Shown in pieces: positions 1 to 11,924 of a stretch of DNA of 64,000 nt. The stretch is from Aurantimicrobium sp. GTDB lineage: Bacteria > Actinomycetota > Actinomycetes > Actinomycetales > Microbacteriaceae. The position numbers and the translations under genes are program-made. Below the pieces are notes generated by a model. That model did not search any database and had not been told where the DNA came from. It worked only from the letters and a program-made list of their open reading frames with translations. The stretch spans positions 1 to 64,000 of the forward strand of contig JAHEGZ010000004.1 in the NCBI GenBank assembly GCA_024644865.1. The letters are read 5' to 3'. Positions within the stretch are counted from its first letter, which is position 1; every line of letters starts with the position of its first letter.

Positions 1-1224
<1,224 letters not shown>

Positions 1225-1232
<8 letters not shown>

Positions 1233-2550
1233 CGAGATCCTCATTACCGGAGCGAGTCTGATGGGGGAGTCGACCGCTGACATCCTCCTGCGTGACGGTG
1301 TGATTGCCGCAGTCGGCGCCAAGCTTCAAGCGCCCGGTGCCCACGTCATCGACGCACAGGGCCTCATCGCCTTGCCTGGACTGGTAGACCTGCACACACA
1401 CTTGCGGGAACCGGGTTTTGAGCAGAGTGAAACCGTTTTGACTGGATCACGTGCCGCTGCTGCGGGAGGCTTCACCACGGTTTTCGCGATGGCCAACACC
1501 AACCCGGTTGCCGACAACGCAGGTGTTGTCGAACAGGTCAAGCGTCTCGGTGACGAAGCCGGATACGTGAGTGTTCGGCCCATCGGGGCTGTCACTGTCG
1601 GTCTCGCGGGTGAAACGCTTGCCGACCTTGGTTCCATGGCCACCTCGCGCGCGAAGGTGAGTGTCTTCAGTGACGACGGTAAGTGCGTGCATGATTCACT
1701 CCTGATGCGCCGCGCAATGGAATACGTGAAGTCCTTTGGTGGTGTAATCGCGCAACACGCCCAGGATCCGCGTTTGACCATCGATGCCCAGATGAATGAG
1801 GGCGAGGTCTCCAGCCGTCTAGGCCTCAACGGCTGGCCTGCGGTGGCGGAAGAGTCAATCATTGCTCGAGACGTCCTGCTCGCCGAGCACATCGGTTCTC
1901 GACTGCACATCTGCCATCTCTCGACTGCGGGTTCGGTCGACATCATCCGCTCGGCAAAGGCACGCGGTGTAGACGTTACCGCCGAAGTTACGCCGCACCA
2001 CCTGTTGCTCACTGAAGAGTTGGCTGAGAACTATGACGCTCGCTTCAAGGTGAATCCGCCTCTTCGAACGGCTGTCGACGTCCAAGCTCTGCGCGCGGCT
2101 GTCGCTGACGGAACAATCGACATCGTCGCCACCGACCACGCACCTCACCCGCACGACACTAAAGACTGCGAGTGGGATCAGGCGTCCTTTGGCATGGTCG
2201 GTCTCGAAAGCGCATTGCCCATCGTCAACACGACTCTCGTCGCCACGGGGCTGCTCACCTGGTCAGACGTCGCGCGCGTCTTGTCTCAAGCGCCTGCCCA
2301 GATTGGATCACTCGACGGAACTCGAACACTCTCAGTGGGTGAAGTAGCTGACGTCGTTCTATTCGACCCTTCCACCTCACGCGAATGGTCTACTGACGAT
2401 GTCGTCAGCCGCTCAAAAAACACGCCGTTCACGGGAGTCACGCTTGCGGGCAGCGTTGTGCACACGATTCGCCACGGATATCTCACCGTGACCGAAGGCG
2501 TCGTCGTCGATGAAGATGTTGTTGCACAGGCGGGTGGCTTCCATGGATAA
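1225..2550 (+). CDS. pyrC: Dihydroorotase (class I, amidohydrolase family)
   Basis: Cyclises carbamoyl-aspartate to dihydroorotate, third step of UMP synthesis. 441 residues, typical of the long class I enzymes. The metal-binding DLHTHLR motif is at about residues 55-61 (HxH), an FSDDG segment lies near residue 150 and the ATDHAPH motif near 305, all expected for a zinc amidohydrolase. It overlaps pyrB at its 5' end by 8 bases. At its 3' end the final ATGGATAA supplies both the start of the next gene and the pyrC stop. Confidence 0.98.
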
Positions 2551-3058
2551 AGTGATCGGCGGAAGCATTGCCGGCGCGCTCATTGTTGTCGCCCTGGTCA
2601 TGATGTGGTTCGCATGGCGTGCGCGCAATCGTCGCGCGGCTCTTGTGGGTCACTGGTCGGCGCTCGAGAGCGAATCTGTACGATCTTTCGACGTTTTCTA
2701 CGTTGCGACAACACACGCCGATCGCCCGCTCGAGCGCGTGGCGCTTCGTGGATTTGGATATAGGTCCTTTGCTCGCGTGGACATTCACCGGGACGGCATT
2801 CAGGTGGCTCTCACAGCCGGCGATGTCCTGGTGCTCCCCGAAGCCTCACTGACGCGCATGCACACCGAGCAGGTAGCCATCGATAAGGCAGTCGAGCGCG
2901 ACGGACTTGTTGCCTTCGACTGGACCAGTCGTGACATTGGATCAGGTCCCATTGGTCTTACTACGTTTGTTCGACTCCGAAATGTCGACGAGCAAAAGGA
3001 ACTTCTTGCGGTTGCTTCCGCACTCGTACCAACAACAACGAAAGAGGATGTGGCGTGA
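2543..3058 (+). CDS. Single-pass membrane protein of the pyr operon (Rv1382-like)
   Basis: 171 residues. I chose the ATG at 2543 over an in-frame ATG at 2510, because from 2543 the protein begins directly with its membrane segment and the overlap with pyrC is a compact 8 bases. Residues about 4-23 are a hydrophobic helix ([18 protein letters not shown]), followed by a basic stop-transfer stretch (ARNRRA). The remainder is a soluble domain of about 145 residues that looks like an all-beta PH-like fold by pattern only. A membrane protein sits in the same place between pyrC and carA in mycobacteria (Rv1382). No enzymatic motif is visible and the function is not known to me. It is translationally coupled to pyrC and overlaps carA by 4 bases. 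Confidence 0.85.
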   Translation: MDKVIGGSIAGALIVVALVMMWFAWRARNRRAALVGHWSALESESVRSFDVFYVATTHADRPLERVALRGFGYRSFARVDIHRDGIQVALTAGDVLVLPEASLTRMHTEQVAIDKAVERDGLVAFDWTSRDIGSGPIGLTTFVRLRNVDEQKELLAVASALVPTTTKEDVA

Positions 3059-4206
3059 GGCGCTCCCGTGACAAAGCCGTACTCGTACTCGAAGACGGAA
3101 ACCGCTATGAGGGCATCGCTTACGGTGCGTTAGGAACGACCTTCGGAGAGATTGTCTTTGCCACCGGCATGACCGGCTACCAAGAGACGCTGACTGACCC
3201 TTCGTACGCCGGGCAGATCGTCATGATGACGGCTCCGCACATCGGTAACACCGGCGCCAACGACCTCGACATGGAGTCGCGTCAGATTTGGGTGAACGGG
3301 TTCATCGTCCGTGACCCGTCGCGGGTTGTCTCTAACTTCCGTTCTGAGCGAAGCCTCGACGACGATCTGGTCGGCGGAGGAATCATCGGCATCAGCAACA
3401 TTGATACTCGGGCGGTCACCCGACACATTCGCTCCCAGGGTGCAATGCGCGCTGGTGTCTTTTCCGGTCCGGCGGCAGAACTCTCCATGGAAGATCAATT
3501 GGCAGCGGTGAAGAGCGCCGAACAGATGTCTGGTCGTAACCTTTCGGGCGAGGTCTCGACACCCGAGGCCTACGTTGTGCCCGGTATCGGTCAGAACCAC
3601 GGAACAGTAGCGATTCTCGACCTTGGTGTGAAAACCTCAACAGTCAACTACATCGCTTCACGCGGTTTCGACGCTCATGTCTTGCCCCAGACTGTCACGG
3701 CAGCACAGGTGCTCGCCCTCAAACCCGCGGCACTCTTCTTTAGCAACGGCCCTGGAGACCCCAGTGCCAGCGACAAGCATGTCGCCCTTCTGCAAGAGGT
3801 GCTTCGTGCGGGCATTCCGTTCTTTGGTATCTGTTTTGGAAACCAGCTGCTGGGCCGTGCACTGGGCTTTTCTACGTACAAGCTTCCTTTCGGCCACCGC
3901 GGAATCAACCAGCCGGTTCTCGACAAGGCAACGGGTCGAGTCGAAATCACTAGCCAGAACCACGGATTCGCTGTGGACGCGCCCATTGACGGTGTCATCG
4001 ATTCGCCTGCAGGATTCGGACGCGTTGAGGTAAGCCACTTCAGCCTGAACGATCACGTTGTCGAAGGACTTCGATGCCTCGATCTCAATGCCTTCTCGGT
4101 GCAGTATCACCCTGAGGCAGCCGCGGGTCCACACGACTCCAACTACCTCTTTGACCGCTTCCGCGACATGGTTCTCGCGGCAAACCAGACCGGAGCAACC
4201 AAGTAA
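3055..4206 (+). CDS. carA: Carbamoyl-phosphate synthase small (glutaminase) subunit
   Basis: Hydrolyses glutamine and channels ammonia to CarB for carbamoyl phosphate, the precursor of pyrimidines and arginine. 383 residues. The N-terminal small-subunit domain is followed by a class I glutamine amidotransferase domain with nucleophile Cys260 (GICFGNQ) and His352/Glu354 (YHPEA). GTG start overlaps the preceding stop by 4 bases (GTGA). The stop codon TAA overlaps the carB ATG by one base, fitting the 1:1 complex. Confidence 0.98.
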   Translation: MRRSRDKAVLVLEDGNRYEGIAYGALGTTFGEIVFATGMTGYQETLTDPSYAGQIVMMTAPHIGNTGANDLDMESRQIWVNGFIVRDPSRVVSNFRSERSLDDDLVGGGIIGISNIDTRAVTRHIRSQGAMRAGVFSGPAAELSMEDQLAAVKSAEQMSGRNLSGEVSTPEAYVVPGIGQNHGTVAILDLGVKTSTVNYIASRGFDAHVLPQTVTAAQVLALKPAALFFSNGPGDPSASDKHVALLQEVLRAGIPFFGICFGNQLLGRALGFSTYKLPFGHRGINQPVLDKATGRVEITSQNHGFAVDAPIDGVIDSPAGFGRVEVSHFSLNDHVVEGLRCLDLNAFSVQYHPEAAAGPHDSNYLFDRFRDMVLAANQTGATK

Positions 4207-7200
4207 TGCCCAAGCGTCCAGACATCAATTCCGTTCTCGTCATCGGTTCGGGACCCATCGTGATCGGTCAGGCCTGTGAGTTCGACTATTCGGGCACCCA
4301 GGCTTGCCGCGTGCTGCGCGAAGAGGGCATCCGGGTAATCCTGGTGAATTCCAACCCGGCGACGATTATGACCGACCCCGACTTTGCAGATGCGACCTAC
4401 GTCGAGCCGATTACCCCCACCGTGATTGAATCGATCATCGCCAAAGAGAAGCCGGATGCGATTCTGCCGACCCTCGGTGGTCAAACAGCGCTTAACGCTG
4501 CCATCGCGTTGCACGAGGCGGGCGTACTCGAGAAGTACAACGTGGAGCTCATCGGAGCCAAGGTTGAAGCCATTCAGAAGGGTGAAGACCGCCAACTCTT
4601 CAAGGAGCTAGTTCTCGCAGCCGGCGCAGACGTTGCTCGCTCACACATTGCACACAGCTTGGAAGACTGCCTTGAGGCCGCGAAAGACCTAGGGTATCCG
4701 ATGGTTGTGCGCCCGTCATTCACCATGGGTGGACTGGGCTCTGGTTTTGCGTACAACGAGGAAGACCTCTTGCGCATTGCCGGCGACGGTCTGCACTCGA
4801 GTCCGACCAACGAAGTTCTTCTAGAAGAGAGCATCCTTGGCTGGAAAGAGTACGAGCTCGAGCTCATGCGCGACACCGCAGACAACACGGTCGTTATCTG
4901 TTCGATTGAAAACGTAGACCCGGTTGGCGTTCACACCGGCGACTCCATCACCGTCGCACCAGCTCTGACGCTTACCGACCGCGAGTATCAGAACCTGCGC
5001 AACATCGGTATCGAAATTATTCGTCTCGTTGGCGTCGACACAGGTGGATGCAACATTCAGTTCGCCGTCGATCCGGTAGATGGTCGAGTGATCGTCATCG
5101 AAATGAACCCGCGCGTTTCACGGTCTTCGGCTCTTGCCTCAAAGGCCACCGGATTCCCGATCGCAAAGATTGCAGCTAAGTTGGCAATCGGTTACCGCCT
5201 CGACGAGATTCCCAACGACATCACGCGCGTTACTCCGGCGAGCTTCGAGCCCACTCTCGACTACGTTGTCGTCAAGGTTCCTCGCTTTGCGTTTGAGAAG
5301 TTCCCCTCGGCCGACGCGACACTCACCACGACGATGAAATCGGTGGGCGAGGCAATGGCCATCGGTCGCAACTACTCCACCGCACTGCAGAAAGCCCTGC
5401 GCTCTCTGGAAAAGAGGGGGAGCAGCTTCCACTGGGGTGAGGAGAGTCGCTCTAAGGCTGATTTGCTCGAAATTTCCAAGGTTCCCACTGACGGGCGCAT
5501 CGTGACCGTGCAGCAAGCGCTTCGCAAGGGAGCAACCATCGCTGAGGTTTTCGACGCCACGAAGATCGACCCCTGGTTCATTGACCAGATCGTCTTAATA
5601 AACGAGGTCGCCGAGGAAGTTCGCTCAGCTGGTGTCCTTGACGCAGAACTGCTCAAACATGCCAAAGAGCACGGATTTAGCGACGCCCAGGTCGCACAAC
5701 TGCGCGACCTCACCGAGAGCGACGTTCGACACCAGCGCTACGCAGCCAACCTGAGGCCCGTCTACAAAACGGTTGACACGTGTGCCGGAGAATTCCCTGC
5801 CCTCACGCCGTACCACTACTCCAGCTACGACTTCGAGACGGAGGTGGTCCCTTCAGATCGTAAGAAGGTCGTCATTATCGGATCCGGCCCCAACCGCATT
5901 GGGCAAGGAGTGGAGTTTGACTACTCCTGCGTTCATGCCTCGTTTGCACTGTCTGATGCTGGTTACGAGACCATCATGATCAACTGCAACCCCGAAACTG
6001 TCTCGACCGACTACGACACGAGCGATCGCTTGTACTTTGAGCCGCTCACCCTTGAAGACGTTCTCGAGGTGATTCACGCCGAAAGCACCTCGGGCGAACT
6101 CGTGGGGGTGGTCGTTCAACTCGGCGGTCAAACAGCTCTAGGACTGGCCAAGGGTCTGGAAGCAGCTGGCGTCCCGATCCTGGGCACATCTCCCGCTGCA
6201 ATCGACCTCGCAGAAGAGCGCGGAGAGTTCAGTCGAATTCTCGAAAATGCTGGCCTGCTTGCTCCTCGCAACGGCACAGCAATCGACGTTGAGGGTGCTG
6301 TTGCCGTAGCAGAAGAGATTGGCTATCCCGTTCTGGTTCGCCCCAGCTACGTTCTTGGCGGGCGCGGCATGGAGATCATCTTCGACACCGGAACCCTGAG
6401 GGACTATTTCGTTCGCGTCGGGGATCAGGCCATCATTGGTCCCGGTCAGCCTCTGTTGGTCGATCGCTTCCTTGACGACGCAATCGAGATTGATGTGGAT
6501 GCTCTCTACGACGGCAAGCGTCTCTACATCGGTGGCGTTATGGAACACATCGAAGAGGCAGGTGTTCATTCCGGCGATTCAGCGTGCACCCTACCGCCGG
6601 TGACCCTCGGAAATCTCGACGTGGACCGTGTTCGCCAGGCAACTCTGGCCATCGCCGAGGGTATCGGCGTTCAAGGACTGCTCAACGTGCAGTTCGCTAT
6701 TGGCGCCGGCGTTCTCTACGTTCTCGAGGCCAACCCACGTGCTAGCCGCACGGTACCCTTCGTTTCGAAGGCTCTGGGCATCCCGCTGGCCAAGGCGGCC
6801 AGCCGAATCATGCTGGGGGAGTCAATTGATGATTTGGTCGCATCCGGTCTTCTGCCCGTAGAAGATGGCAGCGTTGTACCCGCAGGCTCGCCGATTTCAG
6901 TCAAGGAAGCGGTGCTTCCGTTCAAGCGTTTCCGCACTAAGGCGGGCCAGGTCGTCGACTCGATTCTTGGCCCTGAGATGCGTTCGACTGGAGAGGTCAT
7001 GGGTATAGATCGAGACTTCCCGCGGGCCTTTGCGAAGAGTCAGGAGGGCGCTTACGGTGGGCTTCCCACGACGGGATCGGTCTTCGTCTCTGTAGCTGAC
7101 CGAGATAAGCGCGCCATCGTTCTTCCTGCGTTGCGCCTGACACAACTGGGGTTCAACATCATTGCGACCAGCGGCACCGCTGAGGTACTCATGCGAAACG

Positions 7201-7499
7201 GCATTCCCGCACGAGTCGTCAATAAAGTCAGTGAGAAGAGTGGGCAGGCGACCATTGTCGAGCTCATCGACAACAATGAGGTCGATATTGTCATCAATAC
7301 GCCTTCTGGTCGCTCGGCAACTGTCGACGGACACGAGATTCGAACCGCCGCCGTGGCGTCCGACAAACCTCTGTTCACGACGATGGCTCAGGTTTCGGCT
7401 GCTGTAGCGAGTATGGATGTACGACGCGAGGGCTTTAGCGTGACCAGTCTGCAGGAGTACGCGATCGAGCGTGCCGAGAAGTTGGCGGCGCTGTCATGA
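4206..7499 (+). CDS. carB: Carbamoyl-phosphate synthase large subunit
   Basis: Makes carbamoyl phosphate from bicarbonate, two ATP and the ammonia delivered by CarA. 1097 residues, the full two-fold repeated architecture. The first carboxyphosphate half starts at [19 protein letters not shown] (residues about 10-28). The second carbamate-phosphorylating half starts near residue 555 with the matching [18 protein letters not shown]. Both have ATP-grasp regions ([15 protein letters not shown] and [14 protein letters not shown]), and an allosteric MGS-like domain closes the protein (TSGTAEVL region, about 965-1075). It overlaps pyrF by 4 bases. Confidence 0.98.
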   Translation: MPKRPDINSVLVIGSGPIVIGQACEFDYSGTQACRVLREEGIRVILVNSNPATIMTDPDFADATYVEPITPTVIESIIAKEKPDAILPTLGGQTALNAAIALHEAGVLEKYNVELIGAKVEAIQKGEDRQLFKELVLAAGADVARSHIAHSLEDCLEAAKDLGYPMVVRPSFTMGGLGSGFAYNEEDLLRIAGDGLHSSPTNEVLLEESILGWKEYELELMRDTADNTVVICSIENVDPVGVHTGDSITVAPALTLTDREYQNLRNIGIEIIRLVGVDTGGCNIQFAVDPVDGRVIVIEMNPRVSRSSALASKATGFPIAKIAAKLAIGYRLDEIPNDITRVTPASFEPTLDYVVVKVPRFAFEKFPSADATLTTTMKSVGEAMAIGRNYSTALQKALRSLEKRGSSFHWGEESRSKADLLEISKVPTDGRIVTVQQALRKGATIAEVFDATKIDPWFIDQIVLINEVAEEVRSAGVLDAELLKHAKEHGFSDAQVAQLRDLTESDVRHQRYAANLRPVYKTVDTCAGEFPALTPYHYSSYDFETEVVPSDRKKVVIIGSGPNRIGQGVEFDYSCVHASFALSDAGYETIMINCNPETVSTDYDTSDRLYFEPLTLEDVLEVIHAESTSGELVGVVVQLGGQTALGLAKGLEAAGVPILGTSPAAIDLAEERGEFSRILENAGLLAPRNGTAIDVEGAVAVAEEIGYPVLVRPSYVLGGRGMEIIFDTGTLRDYFVRVGDQAIIGPGQPLLVDRFLDDAIEIDVDALYDGKRLYIGGVMEHIEEAGVHSGDSACTLPPVTLGNLDVDRVRQATLAIAEGIGVQGLLNVQFAIGAGVLYVLEANPRASRTVPFVSKALGIPLAKAASRIMLGESIDDLVASGLLPVEDGSVVPAGSPISVKEAVLPFKRFRTKAGQVVDSILGPEMRSTGEVMGIDRDFPRAFAKSQEGAYGGLPTTGSVFVSVADRDKRAIVLPALRLTQLGFNIIATSGTAEVLMRNGIPARVVNKVSEKSGQATIVELIDNNEVDIVINTPSGRSATVDGHEIRTAAVASDKPLFTTMAQVSAAVASMDVRREGFSVTSLQEYAIERAEKLAALS

Positions 7500-8332
7500 C
7501 CCAAGGATTCGCAACACGCCTTCAAGCAGCATTCACACAGTACGGGCACCTGTGCGTCGGACTGGATCCGCATCCATTTCTACTGAAACTGTGGGGGCTC
7601 GAAGACTCACCTCGTGGACTCCTCGAAATGTCTCTGCGAGTGCTTGAAGCCTGCTCGGACCAAGTGGGAATCATCAAACCTCAGGTCGCCTTTTACGAGC
7701 GCCATGGGTCTGCCGGTTACAAGGTGCTCGAAGATGTCATTGCGCGCGCTCGAAACGCGGAGCTTCTGGTGATCGCCGACGCTAAGCGGGGAGATATCGG
7801 TTCGACCATGGAGGCGTACGCTGCGACGTGGCTCGGTCAGGGATCCGCACTCGAGGCAGACGCCGTGACCGTCGCGCCCTACCTCGGCGTTGACTCTCTC
7901 GCTGGCACGTTCGACATGGCTGAAGCAAACGGCAAAGGCGTCTTCGTACTGGCCGCGACCTCGAACCCTGAGGCGGCAACACTGCAACGATCGCGTGCAA
8001 TCTCGGGACGAACGCTTGCCGGTCAAGTTGTCGATGACGTCAGCGAAAGGTCACTTCGAATGACAGATGCGGGAGGATTCGGTGTCGTTCTTGGTGCGAC
8101 CCTGCGTCTCGAGGAGTTCGAGATTGATACTTCATCGTGCTATCCAATTCCAGTTCTCGCACCAGGTTTCGGAGTCCAAGGCGCTGCGGTCAAAGATGCC
8201 CAAAGTCTTTTCGGCGCGCTTTCGCAAAACCTCATCGTTGCACAGACACGAAGCATTCTCGAAGCTGGACGCGATGGCGTCGCCGAGGCGGTACGGCGGG
8301 AAGCAGCTGAAACGGCTAACGCGCTTGGCTAG
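7496..8332 (+). CDS. pyrF: Orotidine 5'-phosphate decarboxylase (type 2)
   Basis: Final step of UMP synthesis, decarboxylation of OMP. 278 residues, as expected for the longer type 2 enzymes of actinobacteria. The catalytic segment [11 protein letters not shown] contains the active-site Lys97. An APGFGVQG phosphate-binding segment lies near residue 220. ATG overlaps the carB stop (ATGA). pyrD and pyrE are not in the window. The gene is followed after 7 bases by the fused gmk. Confidence 0.97.
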   Translation: MTQGFATRLQAAFTQYGHLCVGLDPHPFLLKLWGLEDSPRGLLEMSLRVLEACSDQVGIIKPQVAFYERHGSAGYKVLEDVIARARNAELLVIADAKRGDIGSTMEAYAATWLGQGSALEADAVTVAPYLGVDSLAGTFDMAEANGKGVFVLAATSNPEAATLQRSRAISGRTLAGQVVDDVSERSLRMTDAGGFGVVLGATLRLEEFEIDTSSCYPIPVLAPGFGVQGAAVKDAQSLFGALSQNLIVAQTRSILEAGRDGVAEAVRREAAETANALG

Positions 8333-8339
8333 TCGTCCC

Positions 8340-9236
8340 ATGCCCGAGGTCGACCGTCGTGCTGCCGCACGTGCCGCGGTTGCAAAGCGACGAGCTCGCG
8401 CCGAAGTAAAGCGGTCCCTTGCACGCGGTGAACGAACGCCTAGCGACGTTGCCGCAGTTGCTTTCGCTGATTCCCAAGCGGTTGAGGCGAGCATCCGCAT
8501 CACCGAATTCCTCAAGTCACTACCTGCTATTGGGGCAACAAAGCTTGAACCTCTTCTGCAGCGCTTGGGCGTTTCTCCCGTTAAGCGTTTGGGGGGATTG
8601 GGAAAACATCAGCGCACCGCGCTCATGGCTTTTCTTCGCGACTACCAATCACGACGGGGTATCACTGATCGACCGCAGCTCGTTGTTTTGGCTGGCCCAG
8701 CGGGCGTAGGTAAGGGAACCGTAGCTGCGCGCATTCTCGAGTCGTTCCCGTTTGTGCATCTTTCAGTGTCAGCAACTACGCGAAGCCCGCGGCCGGGGGA
8801 GTCTGACGGCGTCAACTACTATTTCGTCGATGAAGATGAGTTTGACGCCCTCATCACGTCAGATCAGCTTTTGGAGTGGGCCACCGTACACAAGACTCAC
8901 CGCTACGGAACACCTCGCCGCCCGGTAGAAACAGCGCTTGAAGATGGTCGACCCGTGCTTTTGGAAATAGACATTCAAGGCGCTCGGCAGGTGAAACTTG
9001 CTATGCCTGAGGCGCGACTAGTCTTTTTACTTCCGCCATCGTGGGATGAGTTGGTGCGTCGCCTCGTCACTCGGGCTACGGAATCACCCGAAGATCAGGC
9101 ACGACGTCTCGAGACTGCCACTCAAGAGCTTGCAGCCCAGCATGAGTTCGACGTTCGCGTTGTGAATGACGACGTAACGCGAGCGGCTGAACTGGTCGTA
9201 GACTTGATGGGAATCAACAAGGAGTCATACGCATGA
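8340..9236 (+). CDS. gmk: Fusion protein: actinobacterial integration host factor (mIHF) domain + guanylate kinase
   Basis: 298 residues from the ATG at 8340, 7 bases after pyrF; the frame stays open upstream to 8067, but that stretch lies inside pyrF and reads as out-of-frame pyrF. Residues 1 to about 105 resemble mIHF, with a basic N-terminal helix ([11 protein letters not shown]), a LPAIGATK...LLQRLGV helix-hairpin-like segment at about 61-78 and [11 protein letters not shown] at 81-91. Residues from about 112 are guanylate kinase: P-loop GPAGVGKGT at 119-127, then [21 protein letters not shown] and [13 protein letters not shown]. Gmk phosphorylates GMP to GDP; mIHF binds DNA and shapes the nucleoid. 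In mycobacteria the two are separate adjacent genes (mihF, gmk), so this is a fusion of neighbours. It overlaps rpoZ by 4 bases. Confidence 0.95.
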   Translation: MPEVDRRAAARAAVAKRRARAEVKRSLARGERTPSDVAAVAFADSQAVEASIRITEFLKSLPAIGATKLEPLLQRLGVSPVKRLGGLGKHQRTALMAFLRDYQSRRGITDRPQLVVLAGPAGVGKGTVAARILESFPFVHLSVSATTRSPRPGESDGVNYYFVDEDEFDALITSDQLLEWATVHKTHRYGTPRRPVETALEDGRPVLLEIDIQGARQVKLAMPEARLVFLLPPSWDELVRRLVTRATESPEDQARRLETATQELAAQHEFDVRVVNDDVTRAAELVVDLMGINKESYA

Positions 9237-9493
9237 GCGCAAAGAACAAGGGCATCATCGATCCACCCATCGACCAGCTGCTTTCCAAAGTCGAGTCCAA
9301 ATACGCCCTAGTCATCTTCGCGGCCAAGCGTGCACGCCAGATCAATGACTACTACTCCGATCTACATCAGGGCAGCATGTTCGACAACGTCGGACCGCTC
9401 GTGGACTCGAACATTGACGACAAGCCACTTTCGGTAGCACTTCACGAAATCAGCGCCGACAAGCTCTCGCTGACCCCGCTGGTCGCGCAGTAG
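9233..9493 (+). CDS. rpoZ: DNA-directed RNA polymerase omega subunit
   Basis: 86 residues. It carries the conserved omega core [16 protein letters not shown] at about residues 23-38, in which the small subunit wraps the C-terminal tail of beta-prime and stabilises the enzyme. The gene overlaps gmk by 4 bases, and the gmk-rpoZ-coaBC order is widely conserved, so the call rests on motif plus context. The C-terminal EISADKLSL segment fits actinobacterial forms. Confidence 0.95.
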   Translation: MSAKNKGIIDPPIDQLLSKVESKYALVIFAAKRARQINDYYSDLHQGSMFDNVGPLVDSNIDDKPLSVALHEISADKLSLTPLVAQ

Positions 9494-9505
9494 AAGTCTT
9501 CTGAC

Positions 9506-10720
9506 GTGACGAAGTCGCGTTTAAAAATTGTCGTCGGCATCACCGGTGGCATCGCCGCCTACAAATCTGTGGGATTGGTGCGCGCGCTCGTTCTCGAGGG
9601 TCATGACGTTGACGTCATAGCTACGGATGCGGCTCTGCAGTTTGTCGGTCGTCCGACACTTGAGGCGATTAGCCGCAATCCCGTGCATGTCGGCCTTTAC
9701 GACGATGTCGCCGAGGTGCGCCACGTGGCCCTGGGCCAACAAGCTGATGTCGTCGTGATCGCACCGGCCACGGCAAACACACTCGCAAACATTGCCCACG
9801 GAAATGCTCCTGACCTTTTGGGCAACACCGTTCTTGCTCGTCGGGGACCGCTCGTCGTTGCGCCGGCTATGCACACCGAGATGTGGGAAAACCCCGCAAC
9901 AGTTTCAAACATCGCTCTTCTTCGTGAGCGTGGGGTCGTTGTCGTCGGTCCCGGAAGTGGGCCTCTCACGGGTGACGATTCGGGTGCCGGGCGCATGGCC
10001 GAGGTTGACGAGATTGTCGCTGCGGTGCATTCGGTAGTACACGCGGAAGAAAGAGACCTCGCCGGTAAACACATTCTTATTTCCGCTGGCGGAACACGCG
10101 AGCCCATCGACCCGGTTCGTTTTATCGGTAACAGCAGTTCTGGAGCCATGGCTGCAGAGCTTGCACGGGTGGCTCTGAAGCGCGGAGCATCCGTAACCAT
10201 TGTCGCCAGTCACGTCGAAGTTGAATTGCCCTCGGCGGCCACCGTTGTGAGTGCACCCACCGCGGTCGACATGCATCGAGAGATGTTGGCTTGGGCCGAT
10301 AAAAGCGATGTGGTCATTATGGCCGCCGCTGTGGCAGATTACCGACCCAGTACTGTCGCGCCGAGCAAGCTTAAAAAGGCCGTATGGGGATCAACGCCCC
10401 GTATCGAACTGGTACAGAACGCGGATGTCCTGCGCGAACTTGGTTCGCGCCAGCACGATTACACACTGGTGGGCTTCGCGGCCGAAACGGTTGAAGACGA
10501 TGCCGAATTCGTACGAGAGGCTCGTCGCAAGCTTGAGTCCAAGCATTGCGACATCCTTGTCTCCAATCGCGTCGGCGCCGACCGAGGCTTCGGTGATGTC
10601 GCGACGTCGGTAATGCTGCTGCGCAAGGGCACCGATATTATTGAGACGTCTGCGGGATCTAAAGCGTCAGTGGCCGCCAGTATTCTGCAAGCAATCATCC
10701 CAGTGCCAACCTCACCGTGA
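9506..10720 (+). CDS. coaBC: Bifunctional phosphopantothenoylcysteine decarboxylase / phosphopantothenate-cysteine ligase
   Basis: Two consecutive steps of coenzyme A synthesis. 404 residues, GTG start 12 bases after rpoZ. The N-terminal CoaC flavoprotein half shows GGIAAYKSV near residue 12, VRHVALG with the family's catalytic His, [16 protein letters not shown] near 85 and [14 protein letters not shown] near 115. The CoaB half begins at about residue 186 with [15 protein letters not shown] and GNSSSGAMA and carries AAAVADYRP and VGFAAET. The stop codon lies inside an inverted repeat (10715-10730). Confidence 0.97.
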   Translation: MTKSRLKIVVGITGGIAAYKSVGLVRALVLEGHDVDVIATDAALQFVGRPTLEAISRNPVHVGLYDDVAEVRHVALGQQADVVVIAPATANTLANIAHGNAPDLLGNTVLARRGPLVVAPAMHTEMWENPATVSNIALLRERGVVVVGPGSGPLTGDDSGAGRMAEVDEIVAAVHSVVHAEERDLAGKHILISAGGTREPIDPVRFIGNSSSGAMAAELARVALKRGASVTIVASHVEVELPSAATVVSAPTAVDMHREMLAWADKSDVVIMAAAVADYRPSTVAPSKLKKAVWGSTPRIELVQNADVLRELGSRQHDYTLVGFAAETVEDDAEFVREARRKLESKHCDILVSNRVGADRGFGDVATSVMLLRKGTDIIETSAGSKASVAASILQAIIPVPTSP

Positions 10721-10730
10721 TCCGTCACGG
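10715..10730 (+). terminator. Candidate hairpin at the end of coaBC (no U-run)
   Basis: Perfect 6-base arms CCGTGA / TCACGG around a TCCG loop; the coaBC stop TGA is the end of the left arm. It is not followed by a T-run (GGCATTAACG follows), so if it terminates transcription it would be an I-shaped actinobacterial-type terminator. It could also be part of the metK leader. Seen directly; function is inference. Confidence 0.4.
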
Positions 10731-10741
10731 GGCATTAACGA

Positions 10742-10763
10742 ACTTCTAGAAGTAAGGACTTCT
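10742..10763 (+). promoter_or_regulatory. metK leader: repeated ACTTCT with Shine-Dalgarno in a tetraloop
   Basis: The bases read ACTTCT-AGAAGT-AAGG-ACTTCT and end 3 bases before the metK GTG. AGAAGT can pair with the second ACTTCT, placing the AAGG Shine-Dalgarno in a 4-base loop. The first ACTTCT together with AGAAGT forms a perfect 12-base palindrome that could instead be a protein-binding site. No known SAM-riboswitch structure fits in the 46-base gap. Direct observation; a regulatory role is inferred. Confidence 0.45.
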
Positions 10764-10766
10764 TTC

Positions 10767-11924
10767 GTGAACGCTCTGCGGCTTTTTACCAGTGAATCGG
10801 TTACCGAAGGTCACCCCGATAAGGTGTGCGACCAGATTTCTGACGGCATTCTTGATGCTCTACTCGAACAAGACCCGTCATCGCGCGTGGCTGTTGAGAC
10901 TCTCGCCACCAAAGGCTTGGTGCACGTTGTTGGCGAGGTGACAACCGAGGGGTATGTCGAAATACCCGACATTGTTCGCTCGATCGTCAACGAAATCGGC
11001 TACACAAGCTCGGCCGTCGGCTTCGACGGCAATAGTTGCGGCGTCTCAGTCAGCATTGGTCAACAATCACCAGAAATTGGCGATCTCGTTTTTGGCTCCG
11101 ATGAACAGGGGGCTGGCGACCAGGGAATCATGTTCGGATACGCATCCAATGAAACCCCCACACTCATGCCGCTGCCTATCTGGTTGAGTCACAAGCTTTC
11201 CGAACGCTTGGCAGCGGTACGTCACTCAGGCGAACTGAACTACCTTCGCCCTGACGGTAAGACTCAAGCCACCATCGGATACGAGGGTGCGGTGCCCAAA
11301 ACTGTTGATACTGTTCTGATTTCAACCCAGCACGACGGCGATGTTTCGCTCGAGCAGGTTCGCGCTGACGTCGCAGCGCATGTCATTGCACCGGTACTCA
11401 CTGAACTCAACATCGATTCTTCACAAGTGAAAACTCTCGTCAACCCGATGGGGTCGTTCATTCTTGGCGGCCCTGGAGCCGACGCCGGGCTGACTGGTCG
11501 CAAGATCATTGTCGACACCTACGGTGGAGCGGCACGACACGGTGGTGGGGCATTTAGCGGCAAAGACCCTTCAAAAGTCGACCGATCGGCAGCATACGCA
11601 ATGCGTTGGGTGGCGAAGAATGCAGTTGCCGCCGGACTTGCCGACCGCATCGAGGTTCAAGTTGCATACGCAATCGGCGTTGCTGAGCCAGTGGGACTGT
11701 ATGTCGAGACTTTTGGAACCGGGCATTACAGCGACGACAAAATCAGCGCCGCTATTCGCGAGAACTTCGATTTGCGACCGGCAGCCATCATTCGAGACCT
11801 TGACCTCCTGCGCCCGATCTATCGCCGCACAGCCAGTTACGGACACTTCGGACGAGAACTAACTGACTTCACCTGGGAACGCACCGATCGCGCTGACGCT
11901 CTGAGGCGCTCAGCGGAGTCTTAA
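10767..11924 (+). CDS. metK: S-adenosylmethionine synthetase
   Basis: Makes SAM from methionine and ATP. 385 residues from GTG 10767; the frame is open further upstream to 10641, but that part overlaps coaBC in another frame and lacks family similarity, whereas [15 protein letters not shown] directly after the chosen start is the canonical N-terminus. The [10 protein letters not shown] motif lies near residue 115 and the phosphate-binding [19 protein letters not shown] motif near 255-273. The Shine-Dalgarno AAGG is 9 bases before the start, inside a small hairpin. priA begins on the base after its stop. Confidence 0.97.
   Translation: MNALRLFTSESVTEGHPDKVCDQISDGILDALLEQDPSSRVAVETLATKGLVHVVGEVTTEGYVEIPDIVRSIVNEIGYTSSAVGFDGNSCGVSVSIGQQSPEIGDLVFGSDEQGAGDQGIMFGYASNETPTLMPLPIWLSHKLSERLAAVRHSGELNYLRPDGKTQATIGYEGAVPKTVDTVLISTQHDGDVSLEQVRADVAAHVIAPVLTELNIDSSQVKTLVNPMGSFILGGPGADAGLTGRKIIVDTYGGAARHGGGAFSGKDPSKVDRSAAYAMRWVAKNAVAAGLADRIEVQVAYAIGVAEPVGLYVETFGTGHYSDDKISAAIRENFDLRPAAIIRDLDLLRPIYRRTASYGHFGRELTDFTWERTDRADALRRSAES

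Noticed and set aside
10721-10766. SAM riboswitch before metK
   Set aside because: Only 46 bases between coaBC and metK, with simple inverted repeats; far too short for any SAM riboswitch class I know that would fit here.
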